From Rhodospirillaceae bacterium (GTDB lineage: Bacteria > Pseudomonadota > Alphaproteobacteria > Rhodospirillales > Rhodospirillaceae): a DNA stretch of 64,000 nucleotides. The notes under the pieces were generated by a model. The model saw only the letters and a list, made by a program, of their open reading frames with translations. It made no database searches and was not told the DNA's origin. The stretch lies in NCBI GenBank assembly GCA_029245025.1, contig JAQWQC010000031.1, forward strand, positions 124,001 through 188,000. Reading direction: 5' to 3'. Below are positions 53,853 through 62,803 of this stretch, piece after piece; within the stretch, counting starts at the first letter, position 1; each line of letters begins with the position of its first letter. Both the position numbers and the translations under genes were made by a program.

Positions 53853-54613
53853 TGCCCAAAAATTTATGGATTACGGGCGCTGGTAAGGGTATTGGCAAGG
53901 CGGTTGCCTTAGTCTATGCCGCAAAAGGTTGGAGTGTCGCCGTAAGCGCCAGAACCGAAAGTGATCTTTCAGATCTCGCCAAAGAATCCGCCGACGCGGG
54001 CTTGCCAGGCAAGGTCGTCGGCTTTCCTCTGGATGTTACCGACCATGATGCTGTGAAGCAGACGTTTAGGTCGATTGAGGCTGACTTGGGTCAAATTGAT
54101 CAGATTATTTTTAACGCAGGAACTCATGCCCCAACGCCGCCCAAAGAGTTGTCTGTTCAACCGTTCAGGACGCTAATGGAGGTCAACTATATGGGCGCTG
54201 TTAAGGGTCTAGACGCCGTGTTGCCGACACTTATTAATCGCAAATCTGGGCACATTGCCATCGTCGCATCTGTCGCGGGATATAGCGGGTTGCCTAATGC
54301 CGCAGCCTACGGCGCCACTAAGGCGGCATTGATCAATATGTGTGAATCTCTGAAGACACAGCTTGATTCGTTTGGCGTCGCGATTTCGGTTATTAACCCT
54401 GGTTTTGTGCGGACGCCTCTGACGGATCGGAACGAGTTTCCAATGCCGTTTTTGATGGAGCCCGAAGACGCAGCGCGGGCCGTGTTTGCGGGCATGGAAA
54501 AGAAGAAGTTTGAAATTTCTTTTCCGACTCGTTTTGTTCTCATTTTGAAGTTATTACGCCTCTTGCCTTACTGGCTATACTTTCCTCTCGTAAAAAAAAT
54601 GACGAAAGTTTGA
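53852..54613 (+). CDS. Short-chain dehydrogenase of the RpoE/ChrR-linked cluster
   Basis: A 253-residue SDR: GAGKGIGKAV at the cofactor site, NAGTHAPTPP in place of NNAG, serine in IVASVAGYSG, and Tyr-x3-Lys in YGATK. The start is GTG 53852, whose first base closes the TAG of the preceding gene. The C-terminal hydrophobic tail (FVLILKLLRLLPYWLYFPLV) suggests membrane association, as in lipid-acting SDRs. Its place in the stress cluster fits a lipid or quinone substrate. Confidence 0.88.
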   Translation: MPKNLWITGAGKGIGKAVALVYAAKGWSVAVSARTESDLSDLAKESADAGLPGKVVGFPLDVTDHDAVKQTFRSIEADLGQIDQIIFNAGTHAPTPPKELSVQPFRTLMEVNYMGAVKGLDAVLPTLINRKSGHIAIVASVAGYSGLPNAAAYGATKAALINMCESLKTQLDSFGVAISVINPGFVRTPLTDRNEFPMPFLMEPEDAARAVFAGMEKKKFEISFPTRFVLILKLLRLLPYWLYFPLVKKMTKV

Positions 54614-54633
54614 CGGGTCTAGAGAGTTTGAAA

Positions 54634-55068
54634 ATGCCAAATACAAGCGCAGCCGCCGCATATGTTCGATTTTATGAAACGCTGTCTCCAGACACGGTTT
54701 CTGAGCTCAAGTCGGTGGCCCATGAGGATGTACGCTTTAAAGATCCGTTCAACGATGTTTTTGGTCTAAACGCTTACACCGAGGTGCTAGGGGCCATGTT
54801 TAGGGCTGCGCCGGACATAAAGTTTGAGGTGCTGCATTGCTCATATGATGGCGAAGTTTGTTTCTTGCGATGGAATAGCCGAGGGACAGTGAAAGCGTTG
54901 GGAAAGGACGCGTGGACAGTTGACGGTATGTCTGAACTTCGGTTTGCGCACGACGGTAGGGTTATTTCTCACATCGATTTTTGGGATGCGTCGGCTCAGT
55001 TCTACGAACGCATTCCAGTGATTGGATCAATAATCCGATTCATTCAGCGGCGCGTCGCTGCTCACTGA
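54634..55068 (+). CDS. SnoaL-like/NTF2-fold protein of the stress cluster
   Basis: A 144-residue cytoplasmic protein: YVRFYETLSPDTVSELKSVA, DVRFKDPFNDVFGLNAYTEV, FLRWNSRGTVKALGKDAWTV and GRVISHIDFWDASAQFYERI. The pattern is the NTF2/SnoaL fold common in RpoE/ChrR clusters. ATG 54634 is preferred to TTG 54610. The last 29 bases overlap the end of the convergent DUF3833 gene. Confidence 0.8.
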   Translation: MPNTSAAAAYVRFYETLSPDTVSELKSVAHEDVRFKDPFNDVFGLNAYTEVLGAMFRAAPDIKFEVLHCSYDGEVCFLRWNSRGTVKALGKDAWTVDGMSELRFAHDGRVISHIDFWDASAQFYERIPVIGSIIRFIQRRVAAH

Positions 55069-55621
55069 AGTAGGCTGCATCACTTTCATGCTTTACTCTT
55101 GAGAATGACAGAGTCACAACCCCAATCTCAAAGCCCCACTTGGACACTGAAGCCCGGTTGAGAAGGACTCCCCCAGGCTGCAGAAACATCCAGTCGTCAA
55201 ATTTTACGCGCCAAGAGCTGTCGCCGACTTTCAAGTCCATGTCGTAGGTCCAATTTAGAGTATTCCCAAAAGTTTTGCCGGACGCCACACCCAGGATATC
55301 GTCAGCCGTTCCCGTATACGTGTTGTCGTCTATCTTTTTGATTGTCCACACACGCCGATCTTGCTCGCCATCCGCGTAATCGAACTCTTCATCGAGTGTT
55401 AGGGTACTGCCGTCCCATGAACCGGTGATGTCGACTTCGAACTCTCTTCGCAAATTCCCGAATCTGTCGTGGAACATGCCCCAAGCTTTGGTTTTACCTT
55501 CAAAGAAATTCTCTAATACCAAGCGAGGTTCTCTGCCTTCAAAATTTTCCGGTTTCATGGCTCCACTGCACCCTGTCAGTCCGATTATCGATAGGCTTGC
55601 CAACAGAACTATTCTGATCAT
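55040..55621 (-). CDS. DUF3833 family lipoprotein
   Basis: A 193-residue protein with a lipobox (SIIGLTGCSG, cleavage before Cys18). The mature region has MKPENFEGREPRLVLENFFE and KTKAWGMFHDRFGNLRREFE, the DUF3833 core. It is likely anchored to the inner or outer membrane. Members recur in the same stress cluster in Rhodobacter and Vibrio. It lies nine bases after the MFS gene stop. Confidence 0.87.
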   Translation of the reverse strand: MIRIVLLASLSIIGLTGCSGAMKPENFEGREPRLVLENFFEGKTKAWGMFHDRFGNLRREFEVDITGSWDGSTLTLDEEFDYADGEQDRRVWTIKKIDDNTYTGTADDILGVASGKTFGNTLNWTYDMDLKVGDSSWRVKFDDWMFLQPGGVLLNRASVSKWGFEIGVVTLSFSRVKHESDAAYFSEQRRAAE

Positions 55622-55630
55622 CTCTGCCCC

Positions 55631-56983
55631 CTAGGCCAGCCGCGCCTCGCGCCGTTTTAGGCGCCGTTGGATAAGTTCTTGTCGCTTTTGAGTGATCGGG
55701 AATGTCCAGATCGCTACAATCGCCACAATTTTAAATACGACGGGTATACCGGCGTAGATCACCGCTAATGACCGCAATGCGGACAGGGTGTTTTCGCCAT
55801 CCATCGAGAACCCGAGATATTCGAGCAGGGGGAAAGTGAGGCCAACAGCCAACGCTAGGGCTAGCTTGGTGGACATACCCCAGAGCGCGAAAAACAATCC
55901 CGCTCGGGATTGGCCACTCCTCAGACGATCAAAATCAATCACATCGGCCTGAAGAGCTGGTGGAAGCGACAAGTCGGCGCCAAGCCCCATGCCCGTCACA
56001 ACGCAGATGAGAGTGAAAATCGCAATGTCTCCTGGGGTGAGGAAAGGGACCCAAATAAAGGCAGCACAGGTGAGTATCATCGCCCAGCACCAGGTTCTGT
56101 GTTTGCCAATACGTTTGCTAACAGCAAGCCAAACCGGTATCGACAGCACACCGCTTAGAAAGTAAGCCAAAATGATGATGCTGCGCTGACTTGTATCTGC
56201 CTGTAGCCCGTACTGCAGATACAACAGGAACAGTGCTGCGGGAATGCCATTGGCGATTCCGTTGATAAACCAAGCCGATAACAGTCGAACAAAAGGTTTA
56301 TTGCCTCCGAGAATACTGATCGCTCGCTTGGTTGTCGTCCAATTGAGCGGGGCTCCATACTTTACCGTGTGTGAGATGGACTGTTCTGGCAACCACCAAA
56401 GAAGAACAATGATAGTTGGCGCGCCAACAAGAATGGCCAACCAGGATACGGCGGCAAGGCCGTCAGATTCTGTCCAGCCCATGCCGTCAGCCACAGCTGG
56501 CACCGCGCCAGCTGCTAGAATGCCTAAGAGAGTAAGGCCCTCTCTGGCGCCGGTGATTCGAGAGCGCTCGTTGTAGTCGCTGCTCAATTCCGCACCCCAG
56601 GCGGTGTAAGGCACAGCGATGAGGGTCCATCCGAGGTAAAGAACGACAGCCCAAATCATGAGATAGAGTGCGGTGACATCGCCCGGTGGTTGAAATAATT
56701 GCACCAAGGCCAATCCAGCGAGAATGGCTCCGGCAAAAATCCACGGTTTGCGATGGCCCCAACGAGTCCTGTGTCGATCACTGAGGACCCCGATCAGCGG
56801 GTCTGAGACCACGTCTAAAATGCGCGCTCCTAAAAGCACGAGTCCGGCAGCGGTGAGGCCTAGGCTCTCAGCATACAAAGCGGGCAAATATACAAATGCC
56901 GGAATAGTCGGCATCGCCAGTGCGAAAGCGGGCGCTGCGTAGGCCGCTAAACGACCGATAGTCAGTTTGGGCGCATGCGACAT
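55631..56983 (-). CDS. MFS transporter (GPH/MelB type)
   Basis: A 450-residue membrane protein with 12 helices. GARILDVVSDPLIGVLSDRH and RTRWGHRKPWIFAGAILAGL match the GPH cation-symporter family (MelB-like). In this cluster it probably moves a lipid-derived or signalling compound rather than sugar. It lies 34 bases after the CFA-type gene. Confidence 0.87.
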   Translation of the reverse strand: MSHAPKLTIGRLAAYAAPAFALAMPTIPAFVYLPALYAESLGLTAAGLVLLGARILDVVSDPLIGVLSDRHRTRWGHRKPWIFAGAILAGLALVQLFQPPGDVTALYLMIWAVVLYLGWTLIAVPYTAWGAELSSDYNERSRITGAREGLTLLGILAAGAVPAVADGMGWTESDGLAAVSWLAILVGAPTIIVLLWWLPEQSISHTVKYGAPLNWTTTKRAISILGGNKPFVRLLSAWFINGIANGIPAALFLLYLQYGLQADTSQRSIIILAYFLSGVLSIPVWLAVSKRIGKHRTWCWAMILTCAAFIWVPFLTPGDIAIFTLICVVTGMGLGADLSLPPALQADVIDFDRLRSGQSRAGLFFALWGMSTKLALALAVGLTFPLLEYLGFSMDGENTLSALRSLAVIYAGIPVVFKIVAIVAIWTFPITQKRQELIQRRLKRREARLA

Positions 56984-57017
56984 CTATGCACTTTCCGCAA
57001 GTTGTGTGTGCGCTGCC

Positions 57018-58247
57018 TTAGGCACGAACAATCTTAAATTGACCAACGTCGATAGATTTCGCTCTGAATCCACCCTCGCAATATGCAAGATACATTTCCC
57101 ACATTCGTCGGAACCGCTCATCAAATCCGAGTGGCTCTATGGATGACCACGCTCCTAAAAATCTTTGCCGCCATTCTCTCAGTGTCGCTGCATAGCTATC
57201 ACCGAAAGTGGTGACGTCTGCAAGATTAAGGCGCGCTCGACTAATTTCGCTCGTTAACGCATTAACTGACGGCAACATACCGCCCGGAAATATGTAGCGC
57301 TGAATAAAATCTGAGCCGCTGCGATACCGTTCGAAAAACGCGTCATCAATCGTAATAATTTGCAGCGCAGCCTCGCCGCCATCTGCAAGGCGATTGCGTA
57401 TCATGTCAAAATAACGTGGCCAGTTGGCTTCGCCGACAGCCTCAAACATTTCGATTGAAGCAATGCGGTCAAATTGGCCGTCCACATCTCGGTAGTCTTG
57501 CAGCCTCAGATCGACTTTCTCCGATAACCCAGCTTTTTGGATACGCTCACCAGCGAACTTGAGTTGTTCTTCAGACAAAGTTAGGCCGGTTATTTTGCAG
57601 CCATATTCCTTGACGGCAAATTCAGCAAAACCGCCCCAGCCAAATCCGACCTCCAAAACAGAGTGATCGGGTTTGAGTTGTAGCATATCCGCAATGCGAC
57701 GGTACTTTTCTGTCTGCGCTTGATCGAGCGGTTGATCTTCCTTGGTGTAAATGGCTGATGAATAAGTCATCGTTGGGTCGAGCCACTGTTGGTAGAAGTC
57801 ATTGCCTAAGTCGTAGTGCGCTGCGATGTTACGCTTAGCGCCGCGTTTGGTGTTAGATCGGCGCAAGTGGCCTATGCGATTCAGAAACCAATGCCGAAAC
57901 CCTTGGAGCTCATTGGTTTTTGCTGTGGGTCGATTGATTACGGCAATCTCCACCACTTTGGATGGGTCGGGACTGTCCCAATCGCCATCCAAATAAGATT
58001 CAACAAATCCCATATCACCTTGTGTCAGCAGTCGCCGCACGGCGCGCCAGCGGTTAATCACCATCACGGTTTCTGGGGCACCTCCGGGACCAATCCTGTG
58101 CTCGGAACCGTCTGGTAGCGTGAGGTCAAGGGTGCCGATGCTGATCTTACTCAAGACACCAATAAATTTGCCGATTAAACTCGGCGCACTTTTAACGCGT
58201 TCGATAGAATCGCTAGATTTCAAAGTCTTATTCAATTGATTGGCCAT
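57018..58247 (-). CDS. CFA-synthase-family SAM-dependent methyltransferase
   Basis: A 409-residue enzyme. Motif I is VLEVGFGWGGFAEFAV; LTLSEEQLKFAGERIQKAG, YDLGNDFYQQWLDPTMTYSS (the family hallmark) and SIEMFEAVG follow. CFA synthases methylate the double bond of phospholipid acyl chains; related proteins in the Rhodobacter RpoE regulon (UfaM group, from memory) make methylated or furan fatty acids that quench singlet oxygen. Either activity fits. ATG 58247 follows GAGGA; TTG 58262 overlaps the DUF1365 stop and is an alternative. Confidence 0.88.
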   Translation of the reverse strand: MANQLNKTLKSSDSIERVKSAPSLIGKFIGVLSKISIGTLDLTLPDGSEHRIGPGGAPETVMVINRWRAVRRLLTQGDMGFVESYLDGDWDSPDPSKVVEIAVINRPTAKTNELQGFRHWFLNRIGHLRRSNTKRGAKRNIAAHYDLGNDFYQQWLDPTMTYSSAIYTKEDQPLDQAQTEKYRRIADMLQLKPDHSVLEVGFGWGGFAEFAVKEYGCKITGLTLSEEQLKFAGERIQKAGLSEKVDLRLQDYRDVDGQFDRIASIEMFEAVGEANWPRYFDMIRNRLADGGEAALQIITIDDAFFERYRSGSDFIQRYIFPGGMLPSVNALTSEISRARLNLADVTTFGDSYAATLREWRQRFLGAWSSIEPLGFDERFRRMWEMYLAYCEGGFRAKSIDVGQFKIVRA

Positions 58248-58258
58248 ATGTTCCTCGG

Positions 58259-59041
58259 TCAACCGGCTTCATTGGGCGCGTAGGTGACAAGATTTTTCGG
58301 AGGTTCGGGTCTTGCGACCAGAGGTACCCCTTTTCGCCAAAGTTTAATAGCTTCCCAATGAATCCCTCCGATTACTTTAAGCGTCATCAAAGGGTAGGAG
58401 AAAAAGGCTTTCACCATGCTCAATGCGGTTAGTGGCTGGCGTGTGCCCCCAAAAGAAGCGAACAGCAATGTACCGTCTTCATCTGTTTCATGAATTGCGA
58501 CTGAGATATTGTCCGTTGGTGGACGAATTCGGAAATTATAGGTCATGTCCATCTCGATGAAGGGTGAAACATAAAAACATTTTTTTACTGAATGGCGGAC
58601 GAGACCATCGTCGCTTCTTGAGTCGAACAGATAGCAATGGCGCTGGCCAAAGGTGTTTGAAACTTCATGTAGCACGGCAACAAGCGTTCCGTCAGGAGTG
58701 TAGCAAAAGTAATTCGATATTGGGTTAAAGGAGTAACCCAGCATGCGCGGGTAACACAGTAGACGGATCGGACCGCCATCAATCGATAGGTTGGCGTCTG
58801 CCAAAATGGCTTCAACCCATGACCTTAGAGGTGCATCTGTGCCGGGCCCATGGTCGCGATTGTAGAAACTCAAAAGAGAGAAGCGGTTGTAGCCGAAGCC
58901 GCGCAACGACGACCCCATCTTCGGAAGTTCGTCAAGATCAACCAGCGTAGCGAATACGTTGTAGGATAAGCGGTGCTTCTTAGGTCGCGTTCGCCTATGC
59001 ATAACCTTGCCGGAATAAATTGCTGAATTAAAGCTGGTCAT
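58259..59041 (-). CDS. DUF1365 family protein
   Basis: A 260-residue protein. MHRRTRPKKHRLSYNVFATL, FSLLSFYNRDHGPGTDAPLR, LCYPRMLGYSFNPISNYFCY and FYVSPFIEMDMTYNFRI are typical of DUF1365. It is nearly always found between the flavin oxidoreductase and the CFA-type gene, so the three likely act on the same acyl chain. ATG 59041 overlaps the stop of the upstream gene as ATGA. Confidence 0.9.
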   Translation of the reverse strand: MTSFNSAIYSGKVMHRRTRPKKHRLSYNVFATLVDLDELPKMGSSLRGFGYNRFSLLSFYNRDHGPGTDAPLRSWVEAILADANLSIDGGPIRLLCYPRMLGYSFNPISNYFCYTPDGTLVAVLHEVSNTFGQRHCYLFDSRSDDGLVRHSVKKCFYVSPFIEMDMTYNFRIRPPTDNISVAIHETDEDGTLLFASFGGTRQPLTALSMVKAFFSYPLMTLKVIGGIHWEAIKLWRKGVPLVARPEPPKNLVTYAPNEAG

Positions 59042-60420
59042 CGATTGTACGCCGCTGCTTCAGTGGTGATGGGGTCGGGTGCGAGGCCCGATATGCAGAT
59101 ACGCCCAGACTCGTTCTCGACAGACCATGGCCGCTTGAGTTCACCTAATTTTTCAGCAACGGCTAGGCCAGATTGCAAGCCGTCTTCATGAAACCCGTAT
59201 CCAAAGTAAGCACCGCAATACCAAGTTCTGTTCGATCCTTGCAGCGCCCAAAGCTTCTTCTGCGCATCTAGCGCTCTTTGGTCAAAAATTGGGTGTTCGT
59301 AGTCGAAGGATTGAATGGTCTTAGACGAAACTGGTTCACGGTGGGGGTTCAACGTGACGAAGACCGGGTAATCAGTATCAATGTTTTGAAGCAGATTCAT
59401 CCAGTACGTAAGGCAGACCAATTTGCTCTGATCATTTGAGCCCGCTGAGATATAGTTCCAGCTCGCCCACGCTCTAAGGCTGCGCGGCATCATCGACTTA
59501 TCGGAATGAAGAACAGCGCGATTATGTTCGTACCTAATCGACCCGAGCAATGTTCGCTCGTCTTCAGTCGGATCTTTGAGCATGGCCAAGGCTTGATTTG
59601 AGTGAGCAGCAAACACGACGTGATCAAAAGCGCGGCTTACCCCGTCTTCTGTAACGACTGATACGCCGTCTGGAAACCTGGAGACGCTAACCACTCCAGA
59701 GTTCAATAAAATGTTATTTGAGAACTCAGCCGAAATACGATCTACGTAAGATCTGCTGCCACCAGAAACTGTTCGCCATTTTGGGCGTCGATGATGTTTC
59801 GTCTCGAGTAATCCGTGATTAGAAAAGAACCGCACAAAAGCGGTGAGGGGATACCCCCGTATTTCTTCAGAGGTGGCTGACCATATGCAACTAGCCATCG
59901 GATAAATGTGGTCCCGCAAAAACACATCCGAATATCCTTGTTTATTGAGATACTCTCCAAGTGTCAGCAAGGCATTTTCAGGATGTTGGGCGTCATTCAC
60001 ACATTCTCGGTAAAATCTCAGAATATCGCGAACCATGCGCCAGAAACGGGGTCGCACCAGATTGCGCGTTTGTGCCAGCAGACCAGTTATCCCAGCGCCC
60101 GAGTACTCGAATTTTCCAGCGTTCATAGAGGCTGAGAACGACATAACACTATTTTCTGTGGCAACGTCTAAATGATTAAAGAGGGCCGTAAGATTTGGGT
60201 ATGTGCGCTCGTTGTAGACAATAAATCCAGTGTCTACAGGGACCGAGCGCCTACCATTCGGCCCAGCCAGATTGGCGTCGACTGTGTTGCTGTGGCCTCC
60301 AAGCCGGTTATCTTTTTCAAATACTGTGATGTCATGGCGTTGATTGAGTAGCCAAGCGGCAGACAGGCCAGAAATGCCAGTTCCAATAATCGCGATCTTA
60401 AGTCTGGGATTGCCCGGCAT
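59038..60420 (-). CDS. FAD-dependent oxidoreductase (amine-oxidase-like)
   Basis: A 460-residue flavoprotein. The dinucleotide motif is IAIIGTGISGLSAAWLL (GTGISG at residues 13-18), followed by FEKDNRLGGHSNTVD, and the C-terminal FAD contact is near YCGAYFGYGFHEDGLQSG. It belongs to the COG2907-type group seen in ECF11 clusters, probably a desaturase or oxidase acting on membrane lipids. First gene of the minus-strand operon; the upstream gap faces the rpoE gene. Confidence 0.9.
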   Translation of the reverse strand: MPGNPRLKIAIIGTGISGLSAAWLLNQRHDITVFEKDNRLGGHSNTVDANLAGPNGRRSVPVDTGFIVYNERTYPNLTALFNHLDVATENSVMSFSASMNAGKFEYSGAGITGLLAQTRNLVRPRFWRMVRDILRFYRECVNDAQHPENALLTLGEYLNKQGYSDVFLRDHIYPMASCIWSATSEEIRGYPLTAFVRFFSNHGLLETKHHRRPKWRTVSGGSRSYVDRISAEFSNNILLNSGVVSVSRFPDGVSVVTEDGVSRAFDHVVFAAHSNQALAMLKDPTEDERTLLGSIRYEHNRAVLHSDKSMMPRSLRAWASWNYISAGSNDQSKLVCLTYWMNLLQNIDTDYPVFVTLNPHREPVSSKTIQSFDYEHPIFDQRALDAQKKLWALQGSNRTWYCGAYFGYGFHEDGLQSGLAVAEKLGELKRPWSVENESGRICISGLAPDPITTEAAAYNR

Positions 60421-60653
60421 TTAGTTCACCCCTGAAAAATATAACGTGTTGATTCCGTTCATTTTTCTATCAACAATCAAAATCTCAAATACTCTTTGAG
60501 CAACCCTATTGGGCCGTCGAGAACGGCGCTGAACATAAAACAGTGGGCCTTGAGGCATAACTCGGGTAAGAGCTCTTCTTAGATTACAGACGTACGGGAG
60601 GCAACCAAAGTCAGTTCACCCAGTTGACCGCTAAAACCACTTATTTTTTATGG

Positions 60654-60683
60654 TGATCCATCTGAATGGGACCAACGTAAAGA
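60654..60683 (+). promoter_or_regulatory. RpoE (ECF11) autoregulated promoter
   Basis: TGATCC at 60654-60659 and TAAAGA at 60678-60683 are separated by exactly 18 bases. This matches the known ECF11 RpoE promoter of Rhodobacter sphaeroides (TGATCC, 18, TAAGA-like). It lies 31 bases before the rpoE start, so the sigma factor activates its own operon. Confidence 0.8.
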
Positions 60684-60714
60684 GGGGAATTAACGGGCAA
60701 AGCGGGAGACTTGA

Positions 60715-61386
60715 GTGTTTGGTGTCCAAGAACAAACAGAGGCTCCTAGGCCTCCTCTGGTCTTCATGAAGGGTTCTCTCGACAGTCGGCGGGGTAGACG
60801 ATCAGTGAGAGTTCAACAGTCTAGAGCGTCAGCAACTTCGGACACAGTTGTTATGACAGAACTCCTAGTTAGGATCGCGGAGCACCGCGATAAAGACGCA
60901 TTTTCTCAGTTGTACGCTCATTACGCTCCGCGAGTTAAATCCTATCTCATGCGGCAAGGTGCGGACCAAGCATCTGCTCAAGAACTAAGCCAGGAAGCAA
61001 TGGTTTCGGTTTGGCGTAAGGCCGACAGATTTGATTCGACAAAAGCGTCGGCTGGAACATGGATTTTTACCGTTGCGCGTAATTTGAGAATTGACGCGTT
61101 GCGTAAAGAAAAAAGACCGAGTTTTGATCCTGATGACCCTGCTTTTGTGCCGGCAGCGGAGGTGGCTCCTGACCAGTTCGTCGAGGTTGGGGAGACACAG
61201 ACAAAAATCAAGGCAGCCATTGCGGAATTGCCGGAAGACCAAGCCGAGGTGATTAGGCTTTCTTTCTATCATGACAAGCCGCACGGCGAAATTGCTGAAT
61301 ATTTGGATTTACCGTTGGGTACAGTGAAGTCGAGATTAAGATTAGCAATGCGCCGTTTGCGTATGGCTTTAGGAGAAGAGTTATGA
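60715..61386 (+). CDS. rpoE: ECF sigma factor RpoE (ECF11, ChrR-controlled)
   Basis: A 223-residue sigma factor. Region 2: DAFSQLYAHYAPRVKSYLMR, ELSQEAMVSVWRKADRFDS and ASAGTWIFTVARNLRIDAL. Region 4: LPEDQAEVIRLSFYHDKPHG, EIAEYLDLPLGTVKSRLRLA. Held by ChrR until singlet oxygen or organic peroxide triggers release. The start is GTG 60715, with GGGAG upstream; ATG 60853 would give the minimal domain. Its stop overlaps chrR by four bases (ATGA). Confidence 0.93.
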   Translation: MFGVQEQTEAPRPPLVFMKGSLDSRRGRRSVRVQQSRASATSDTVVMTELLVRIAEHRDKDAFSQLYAHYAPRVKSYLMRQGADQASAQELSQEAMVSVWRKADRFDSTKASAGTWIFTVARNLRIDALRKEKRPSFDPDDPAFVPAAEVAPDQFVEVGETQTKIKAAIAELPEDQAEVIRLSFYHDKPHGEIAEYLDLPLGTVKSRLRLAMRRLRMALGEEL

Positions 61387-62045
61387 ATGCAAGTCATCAT
61401 CCCAGTGACGACCTGTTGTGGTCATATGCTGCGGGGTCATTAGATGAACCGTCTTCGATCCTTATCGCGACGCACCTCTCTTTGTGTCCTGTTTGTCGTG
61501 CCGTTGTTGCGAAAGCGGAAAGTTTGGGCGGTGAGCTATTTGAGAATGTGGACGCTGCGCCCGTTGATGCTGGTTCCTTAGACGCTGTTCTTGCTAGGCT
61601 GGACAACACGGAAGAGGAAGACCCTGTTTTTTCTGAAAACCATGGCCATGGTGAAGATGGGGCAACAGTACCTGCGCCTCTCAAAGAGTATTTGCCAGGG
61701 TCCGTTCCCTCTTTGCCATGGCGTTGGCTCGGGCCTGGAGTTCGGTACACGCCTGTTGTGGTCGAGGCAAAGGGGCCGAAAGTTGGGCTTCTACGTATCG
61801 CACCTGGCACTAAAGTTCCGATGCATGGTCATAATGGTAATGAGATGACGATGGTTCTGGCTGGTGGTTTCACCGATGCTACGGGCAGCTATCAACGTGG
61901 TGATGTTGAGGCTGCGGATGATGGCTTGGTGCATCAGCCAGTTGCGGACCCAGGTGAGGAATGTCTTTGTCTTGTTGTGACGGAAGGTGAGCTTCAACCT
62001 ACGGGTATGATCGCTAAAGTGTTGCAACCGTTATTCCGCCTTTAA
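61383..62045 (+). CDS. chrR: ChrR-type zinc anti-sigma factor with C-terminal cupin
   Basis: A 220-residue cytoplasmic protein. The N-terminal anti-sigma domain has zinc ligands His6, His31, Cys35 and Cys38 (HLSLCPVC), the same numbers as in R. sphaeroides ChrR. The C-terminal cupin (LRIAPGTKVPMHGHNGNEMT, then TGSYQRGDVE) is needed for response to singlet oxygen. It binds RpoE and blocks it. Followed by a terminator at 62067-62101. Confidence 0.92.
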   Translation: MNASHHPSDDLLWSYAAGSLDEPSSILIATHLSLCPVCRAVVAKAESLGGELFENVDAAPVDAGSLDAVLARLDNTEEEDPVFSENHGHGEDGATVPAPLKEYLPGSVPSLPWRWLGPGVRYTPVVVEAKGPKVGLLRIAPGTKVPMHGHNGNEMTMVLAGGFTDATGSYQRGDVEAADDGLVHQPVADPGEECLCLVVTEGELQPTGMIAKVLQPLFRL

Positions 62046-62066
62046 AGCTGGTCAAAAATAAAGATT

Positions 62067-62101
62067 GACCCCAGGTTCTAGCGGGCCGGGGGTCTTTTTT
62101 T
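62067..62101 (+). terminator. Rho-independent terminator of rpoE-chrR
   Basis: GACCCC (62067-62072) pairs with GGGGTC (62089-62094), with further G-C pairing inside the loop, followed by seven T residues to 62101. It starts 22 bases after the chrR stop. Confidence 0.8.
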
Positions 62102-62701
62102 CGCCTTGAGCATTTTCTACAGTTGTAGATAGTACGTAATCCACACCTCGCAATGAGTGAAGCGTCTCAGGTTGGGTTTTATAGTTTCCGTCGGACTTGT
62201 GCGGCCAAGACCTCCATGCTTCGATCGGTTTTAGTCCACTCCCGCTAATAGACCAACTGCATAAGGTCATCGCGGCTGAGGGCGGCGAGAGAGTTATGCG
62301 TCTTTTGACGTGTTGACTTCCAACCGACGAAACATTTCTTGATGAGGGCAATCAATTCCCGCGGTTAATAGCGCTTTAAGACATAATCGTCAGCGCCAAT
62401 CTCGATGCCAACTGCGCGGTCAATTACGTCACTCCAAGCTGTAAGCATTATAATGCCCGTAGTGATCTCTCAGATGCCGCGTGAATTCGAACCCACCTTC
62501 TCTGGGTATGTTGACGTCCATGAGCACGATTGACGGGATGTTTTCTTCGAGTATGGCCAGCATCTCTTTGCCGTCGCCGGCAGTGTCGAGTGTCCATTCT
62601 TATTTCACCAGCAGTGCACTGAGTGTCTCTTGTGCCAGAACTTCGTTCTCTAAGACGATGATGCGGTTGGTGTCATTGCTGGATGGTGTGTCGGCGCACA
62701 T
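62095..62701 (-). pseudogene. OmpR-type response regulator pseudogene
   Basis: From ATG 62701 on the minus strand: RIIVLENEVLAQETLSALL then TAA; DGKEMLAILEENIPSIVLMD with the phospho-aspartate; a frame change after RHLRDHYGH; IIMLTAWSDVIDRAVGIEIG, ADDYVLKRY, TAA, PRELIALIK; then a decayed stretch; EWTKTDRSMEVLAAQVRRKL in one frame and ETLHSLRGVDYVLSTTVE in another. The order receiver, KxF-PREL, winged-helix end is exactly that of an OmpR regulator. At least three stops and two frame changes make it nonfunctional. No kinase gene is next to it. Confidence 0.82.
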
Positions 62702-62803
62702 AGGAAAACCGGATCACCGTCGGGTTTACTTTGATAGAATCTATGCTCTTTAAATAGGCTGCCGCAGTCTAGAGGCCTTATGGCTTAGAGGGGCCGTGGC
62801 ATT

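Noticed and set aside
62481-62753. Plus-strand open frame of 90 residues near the right end
   Set aside because: Antisense to the response regulator pseudogene; serine-rich translation with no features.
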